Source: Nannobrachium achirus
Lineage: Eukaryota > Chordata > Actinopteri > Myctophiformes > Myctophidae
Direction: 5' to 3'
Assembly (NCBI GenBank): GCA_963921795.1
Contig: OY997647.1
Coordinates: forward strand, 58,206,565 to 58,270,564
DNA: 64,000 nt
Below, one piece after another: positions 56,206 through 64,000 of the stretch; the first letter of the stretch is position 1, and the number at the start of each line of letters is the position of its first letter. The notes beneath the pieces were generated by a model. That model saw only the letters and a list, made by a program, of their open reading frames with translations, was not told where the DNA came from and did not search any database. The position numbers and the translations under genes were made by a program.

Positions 56206-57570
56206 TAACTTACAAATGTAAACGTTTGCTGACGGCGTCACGTGTATTTTCCGACAGTATTAAATTCATTATGTATTGTATTTATTATGTTAGTGTATAT
56301 ACTGAGTGAGTCTGATCACTGCTCAGACAGCGACCCCGCCTCCTCTCCCCCTGTCCTCTTCATTCAATAACAACTGGATACACGCGCTATTGTTTATAGA
56401 TGTGGTGGATGGACATTGGACAACGTGTTAGAAGCCACACAGGTCTTCATTGCGTCTTTACAACAATAGCGACGATTAACGTCGTGGTGAACATGGTCAA
56501 ATAACCTTTATTGGCTCAACTACAACACGGAGGAAGCAAGCTAGCCTAGCATGTATGCTATCTGAGACAGTATGTATGTAGCCTAGGCTGCCTAACTGTT
56601 TGATTGATTATAGCGTTTTCGTGGCGGCGCCGTCCCTTTGGTGGTCCGCCGGGGCCGCGGACCACCGCGGCCGCCTGTGCCTTGCCCTCCCGCATCCATA
56701 GAGGGGCGGCACGTCCCTCTATGATCAACCGTTCAAAACAAAAGTAGCCGATCTACAAGCAATCCCAATCCACTGTTTTTGACCCAGTCCACTGGTTCTC
56801 TGTACAGCAGAGCAAACACAAGCACGGCAGAGAGCATTTCCCCCATTCCATAGAAGCAGTAACAGTACAAACAAGAGACATCTCACTGAGAAGATCCATA
56901 TATTATCGATGTATATAAAATAACAGGTGGCTGTTGATTATGAAGACTCTGTAAAAGCTTCTATCTGCGCCCCCAAGTGGTCAACATCCGATATTACCGG
57001 TTCGGTCCGGGTTATAATTAATTACCGAACCGGTATAAAAAAAATCAAACCGTCACATGACTATTTGGAAGTATTAAAATTGTAAGATTTGGAATTGTGG
57101 TTAATTTCTTTCAGACACATTTCTACGTAACATGAACATAACCATATAATAACCAATTCAAGTTAAATGCTGCACTTTGTCAAAAATGACATGACGCGTT
57201 GAATTTTTGTGGGACCCATAAAATATCCCTGGGACTCATCCGAAAGACCCTTCTTGGGTCCCGGGACTCATTACATTAAAAACCTATTAACATCACTGTA
57301 ACAGCTATGCTTCAGACCTCCCAAAACAACCAACACATTTTGCAAGTCTGGGATGGTGATCTTAACTTTCTGGTCAGTCATGCTAAAACAGCAGTAAAAG
57401 AAGATACTTGTGTTCCCTTTTCTGCTAGTATAAGTCTGAAATAAGTTGAAAGAAACTAGTATTTGATAGTAGGAATAAGGCAGGGGTCCCCCATTTTGAA
57501 ACACTAGAAGCTAGCGTCTAGTCGGCGACCTGGCCAACTCGGAACAATGTAAATAGGGAATGAATGCCCC
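56206..57570. other. Non-coding with GC-rich hairpins
   Basis: 56635-56730 holds GGTCCGC/GCGGACC and CATAGAGGG/CCCTCTATG hairpins next to a half recurrent hairpin (AGTAGCCGATCTACAAGC near 56744). TACCGGTTCGG/CCGAACCGGTA near 56995. No gene. Confidence 0.5.
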
Positions 57571-57574
57571 GCCC

Positions 57575-58110
57575 TTTAATGCAAACCCCATTATACCTGT
57601 TTTCATAGGACCCGTTTTGACCATCTGTCTGCCTGTGTCCATTTATGCCCATATATGGAGATATCTGTATCTGTCTGTCTGTCTGTCGGCGTCCATTTTA
57701 TGTCCATATATGGAGATCACTGCAGTTATAGTTCTGGGTCCATTTTATGCCCATATATGGAGATATCTGTCTATCTGCGTCCATTTTATGCCCATATATG
57801 GAGTATCTGTCTGTGCCTCCAACTGTGTTGCAGACACAGTGCCGGTTCCCCCTTTAATGCAAACCTCATTATACCTGTTGTCATAGGACCCGTTTTGAAC
57901 ATCTGTTTGCCTGTGTCCATTTATGCCCATATATGGAGATATCTGTATCTGTCTGTCTGCGTCCATTTTATGCCCATATATGGAGATCTTTGACCATCTG
58001 TTTGCCTCTATCCATTTATGTCCATATATGGAGATATCTGTATCTGTCTGTCTGCAATCCATTTTATGCCCATATATGGGGGCATTCATTTTATGCCCAT
58101 ATATGGAGAA
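57575..58110. repeat. Third CArG array, two partial tandem blocks
   Basis: Nine exact CCATATATGG (57649, 57704, 57751, 57792, 57927, 57974, 58022, 58070, 58097), spaced 30-130 bp. The segment CTTTAATGCAAACC...GACCCGTTTTGA occurs twice (about 57576 and 57852), so the block itself is duplicated. Confidence 0.8.
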
Positions 58111-58440
58111 CGCGCGTGCCCGTGGGACGAACGGTTCTCGAGATACGCGGATTACATACATACATACACACTCACAGAGATTTTTTGTGGCGTACGTGAT
58201 GTCAGAGCCTTTTATGAAGTGATGTCACAATGAGTCAGAGCTTTCGCCGATTTCCTCCGGAACAGCCTGATGTCAACAATCAACCCCGCATAAGGAGATT
58301 CCGAACGTTTCGCGCCGTTTCGCAGTGCCGGGTCGGGTCGAGACCCGGCACTGCACTCCGTGCCGCGGCGGGGAACGCGCGTGCCGAATCTGAAGCCGGT
58401 GGGACGAACGGTTCTCGAGATACGCGGATTACAGACACGC
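58111..58440. repeat. Duplicated GC-rich element ends
   Basis: GTGGGACGAACGGTTCTCGAG then ATACGCGGATTACA occurs at about 58121 and 58400. Between them AGTGCCGGGTC/GACCCGGCACT forms a hairpin (58324-58354). Confidence 0.8.
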
Positions 58441-58574
58441 AGAGACTTCTCGCATTTATAGATAGATTATCAGGCGTTGTCCAGTCTTACCTCGGTGTTA
58501 ATGTGGACACCTGGAAGTTAGAATGCCATTTTTAAGAAGGCACAGTCCAGATTATGATGCCTCTGCCGGTGGAT

Positions 58575-58990
58575 AGATGTGGCCGGAGGCATTGTTTTTG
58601 GCTTGCCTGTCTGTCCGTCCCAACCTTGGTATCTCAGGAACGCCTCGAGGAAATGTCATGACATTTGCCACAAACATCTATGTGGGATGGTGGGATGGGC
58701 GATTTACGTGGTCACATGTGGCCTATGTCTGACAAATAGGATTCAGGGCTGGTTGTGCGTAATTTATAAACATAGGATAAATCAGTCATCCTACCACAGT
58801 AAAACAAAGGCATGGCAAGTGGTTTATGGTCGCATGGATATAAAGAGAACTTTTGAACTAAGACCATATGGCTATCGTCTGTTCAACAAATAGCCTGTCC
58901 ACTTGGACTCAAGGATTAACTAAAATATGTGGTCAAAGGTCAAATGTCAAGGTCACTGTGACCTCACAAAACAAGTCTTAAACTTAATAT
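58575..58990. mobile_element. Old dispersed fish repeat, interrupted
   Basis: CTTGGTATCTCAGGAACGCC, CACTTGGACTCAAGGATTAAC and TCAAGGTCACTGTGACCTCA are parts of a repeat I know as common in fish; about 200 bp of unrelated sequence lie between. Confidence 0.5.
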
Positions 58991-59099
58991 ATTATATGAG
59001 GGAAGACAGACACAGATGTAAACTGCTACTGGTTTGGTGGAGGCATACAACTGTGATGTGGTATTTCAGGTTTTTCCTTATTAAACATTTCATGCGGGT

Positions 59100-59462
59100 A
59101 GGAAACCTTGAGATGCTTTTTAATTGCATTGCATTGTGGTTAGTGTCCTCCTGTTCAATGCTGCGGTTTGCTGGGAGAGAAACATCACAGCTGATGACAA
59201 AAATAGCATCAGCAAGTTGGTTTATGAAAAAAACAAAACAAGCTCCATTATCGACTTCACACAGATTCCCTGGCGGTTATCACAGAAAGGAGAACATAAA
59301 TACTTGTATGGTGAAAACTATAATACAATATTAGAGAGGGGCTCCGTCTCTAATATTAGTTTCAGTGGCCTTAAAAGCACCTTCAATACTACTACTGAAC
59401 GATTCAGAAGGTCTTTTGTGCCAGCAGCTGTCAGGCTTTTTAATGACATGATTTTGTTATAA
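59100..59462 (+). pseudogene. LINE ORF2 C-terminal fragment
   Basis: In frame to a stop at 59462 it encodes NAAVCWERNI and, at the end, TERFRRSFVPAAVRLFND, typical of the C-terminus of CR1/L2/Rex-type LINE polyproteins (S-F-[VI]-P-x-A-[VI]-R-L-x-N). The upstream reverse transcriptase is missing. Clade uncertain. Confidence 0.7.
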
Positions 59463-61322
<1,860 letters not shown>

Positions 61323-61456
61323 CGTCCACACATGCGTGCATTGCATGCGTGTCCGACCGACGACCGTCCACTTCTGGCTGATTTCCAACATGTTGGAGTG
61401 CCCTTAACCTAAATAAAATCCAGTCATCTTTGTTTAACCTTGACTACTGTTGTGTA

Positions 61457-61458
<2 letters not shown>

Positions 61459-61533
<75 letters not shown>
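61459..61533. repeat. (GT)n microsatellite
   Basis: About 37 GT units. Confidence 0.98.
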
Positions 61534-61537
<4 letters not shown>

Positions 61538-61685
61538 GCATACGCATGTGAGTGAGCGTTCGTACGTTGTGTGAGTGCATGTATGCACTATGCGGTATGC
61601 ACGCTTATAGTGCATACACACGTGGTATATACTATAAGCGTGATACAGTACATGCATGTAAGCATAAAAGCAAGTGCAAGTATAG

Positions 61686-61688
<3 letters not shown>

Positions 61689-61776
<88 letters not shown>

Positions 61777-61786
61777 GTGCGTGTGG
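61689..61786. repeat. (GT)n(GCGT)n microsatellite
   Basis: About 16 GT units then about 13 GCGT. Confidence 0.98.
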
Positions 61787-62573
61787 ACGTGCACATGTTT
61801 GTGTGAATATGTTGCCCTTTGAGGTCTCTATTAGAGTGGGTGTGTGCTGAATAGTCACTCATTTAAAGCAGCACTTAACTATTTGCACGGTCATCAAGGT
61901 CTAAAGACGCACGGCTGCAGCAGCATCGAAGTGTCACACAGTGCTCAATTTCGTTGACCGCAGCTCGCTCTTGTGACTTTGTGCGTTACGTCACTGTCAT
62001 GTTATGTCACTCTCATGACACGTCGTAAAAATGCGCTCCTGTTCTCTCCCCTCCGGTTAACACGAGTCCTCGGGCTGACAATGGGTTACATAACTGAGGT
62101 TACGGGGCCAGAGTAGCTAGCATAGCGCACACAGCCACACCCTGCTTCGCTGTTTGCATTCCATAGTAAACTACGCTGTCAATCCTTAACAGGCTGTGCA
62201 GCCGTGCGTGCATGCAGTACACTGGCCTGGCTCCAAGGGCCACGTTCAAACATGTCTTGCATGACCATTCCTTTCCCCTCAGCGAGTACACTACAACAGC
62301 TACCATGAAAATGCAACAAAGAAGGGGTTTAGGCTAACTTTAGATAACACAAAGATTTATGGTTAAATAACTAAACTTAAAAGCTGCAATCCATAGTACT
62401 TTTACATTCTACCTGGGATTTCTACCGCTCTTTTAAGGCATATACCCGATTGATATGGGGAGATGTTGCAAGCTTCAGCCAGTAATAGTTGCTGTCAACC
62501 AGTAGGTGTCCAACATGACAGTGACCATGGTTTAATTTCTCAATGGAAGAATACTGTACCTCCAACTACTGCG
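61787..62573. other. Non-coding, nothing recognised
   Basis: No gene or repeat family identified. Confidence 0.4.
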
Positions 62574-63009
62574 CAGGGGTTGAGACTAAGGTTTCAAAGG
62601 CACCTGCCTGTCGGGCAATTACAGGCCATGTTCTACTTGCCCAAAGGTCATGCCCACTTGCCCGAAAAGTAAATAAAAAAAACATATTTCAATACCTCCA
62701 AATCCAAATACCAAATACCTACATAGCTATGATTGAATGTCTATAGTTTCACACTTGTTATTTTATATTTTTAAGTGTAGCAACAGTACATCACATTATA
62801 GGTAAACAGTGGTCTTATTTTACATTTCACAGACCAGAAGACAGAGCGCTAGGTGTCTAGACAGATATCTTGTGTTGTGTTTATAGACGGTTGTGTCCCC
62901 TCTCAAATGAGCCCTTGCCTGGTCGGGCAACCTGAAATCAAACTTCACCTGCCCGAAGGTTTTATTTACCTGCCGGGGGCAGGTGGGCAAGCCTTAGTGT
63001 CAATGCCTG
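62574..63009. mobile_element. Probable hAT-like MITE, CAGGGGTTGAGACTAAGG family
   Basis: Ends CAGGGGTTGAGACTAAGG and CCTTAGTGTCAATGCCTG are inverted with a few mismatches. GCCCACTTGCCCGAAAAGT and TTCACCTGCCCGAAGG are subterminal repeats. No clear duplication seen. Confidence 0.65.
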
Positions 63010-63544
63010 CATGACACCTTCCTATGCGTTTCAAATCTGCTGTCGAGCCAACGAAAGAAGATATGGGACCGGGACTACAGAACATATGCCTTGAGCCCAT
63101 ATGGGTGGAATACAACCCCTTCATCTCTAGGATACAACACAGTATTAAAAGTTTCTCCTTTGGGTAGCCAAGTGGTTAGGGCAGGGCAATATCACATGGG
63201 TGTAAAATGCCTTTATTTCTCAATGTCTCTACACTGTAACTATCAAATACAAGCCTAAAAATACCCTTTAAAAAGTTGCTACTGTACTTTTACACCTATT
63301 AATTAAACAATATGTTCTACAGCAGGGTACGTTAAGGTAGGTGGCGGAGTTTTGTGGTTAATCACATCAGCCAGGGGATGTGGGGGTTTGTGGGCTGTCA
63401 GGGAGGTCATACTGTGATTCAGCTAATGACTTTCTACAGGCCCTGTAAGCTAGGACTCTGCTGCTGGAGTGGCCCAGAAATATGTATTTTGCTATATAAA
63501 CCACCAGGCACAGATTGCTTTACAGTACATATGTATAATATACA

Positions 63545-63553
63545 GCACGCACA

Positions 63554-63596
<43 letters not shown>
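63545..63596. repeat. (CA)n microsatellite
   Basis: About 22 CA units after a GCAC start. Confidence 0.96.
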
Positions 63597-63598
<2 letters not shown>

Positions 63599-64000
63599 AT
63601 AGTGGTAGCCCTATAAATGAGAAATTGATTGTAATATTGACATCTGTACTTGAAATGTTTTCGTGGTGGAATTGGAGGTTGGTTTTTTTTTTCCCCCTCA
63701 AAGAATATTTTTTTTCCTACCTCATAATTTATTTATTCTTTTACAGCCTCGTACAACATTTAACAAACTGTCAGAAGGCCAAATAATATTTATGAGTGTT
63801 ACAACAGAGGGTGCTGATACTGCACTGACATACTTGCCCTTTAAATCATGGCTGACACATGCATTAGCATGAACACATGATGGACACACACGCACATGCA
63901 CGCACACACATACTCGTTTTTGCTGCATACTGAGGACACATAGACTTCCATTAATTTTTATGCAAGTCCTGTGGCCTTACCCTAACCTCTATCCCTAAAC
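63597..64000. other. Non-coding, nothing recognised
   Basis: T-rich near 63680-63715; CA-rich near 63890. No gene. Confidence 0.4.

Noticed and set aside
54848-58233. ORFs with repeated PIYG/AHIW/CPYM motifs
   Set aside because: They are translations of the CCATATATGG array in several frames and both strands.

Overview
The window reads as a gene-poor, repeat-dense stretch of a ray-finned (teleost) fish genome. The supports are a fish-type DIRS tyrosine-recombinase retrotransposon, many short non-autonomous DNA transposons with 8-bp target duplications (hAT-like), tRNA-derived SINEs with a fish L2-like tail, decayed LINE pieces, and very abundant long (CA)n/(GT)n tracts, many with a GCGT-type section. 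I found no host protein-coding gene, tRNA or rRNA. The species cannot be fixed from the sequence alone.

Layout. Bases 1-6993 are a nearly complete, stop-free DIRS-like element lying on the minus strand: gag, then RT/RNase H/methyltransferase-like, then a tyrosine recombinase ORF overlapping it for about 2.7 kb. It has inverted terminal repeats and an internal complementary region; its left tip lies outside the window. From 7 to 17 kb there are compound microsatellites and several hAT-like MITEs, one inserted in a CA repeat and one carrying a second MITE. At 17.3-22.4 kb a hAT-like element with an 8-bp duplication (ATGCGCTG) is split by a three-copy tandem array of a 1,542-bp unit. At 23.3-25.9 kb another hAT-like element is split by two head-to-tail Helitron-like elements. 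26-35 kb holds a third Helitron-like element, a minisatellite, a hairpin-capped MITE between 64-bp direct repeats, a SINE and microsatellites. 35-49 kb is a dense field of MITEs and foldbacks. 49-64 kb holds a PIF/Harbinger-like MITE, a decayed L2-like LINE, a 766-bp head-to-tail Helitron-like dimer, a third CArG-box array, another LINE tail and further microsatellites.

Two threads tie the window together. First, a roughly 60-70-bp hairpin (arms near AATAGCAGATCTACAAGCTC) recurs about 20 times, inside or at the ends of at least seven MITE families whose termini are unrelated, often with different outer arms that still pair. Second, Helitron-like elements ending in GTCTTACTRG carry at least 28 exact copies of CCATATATGG, a perfect CArG-box (SRF site) sequence. 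All positions were read by eye; family names for elements without coding sequence are inferences from termini and target duplications.
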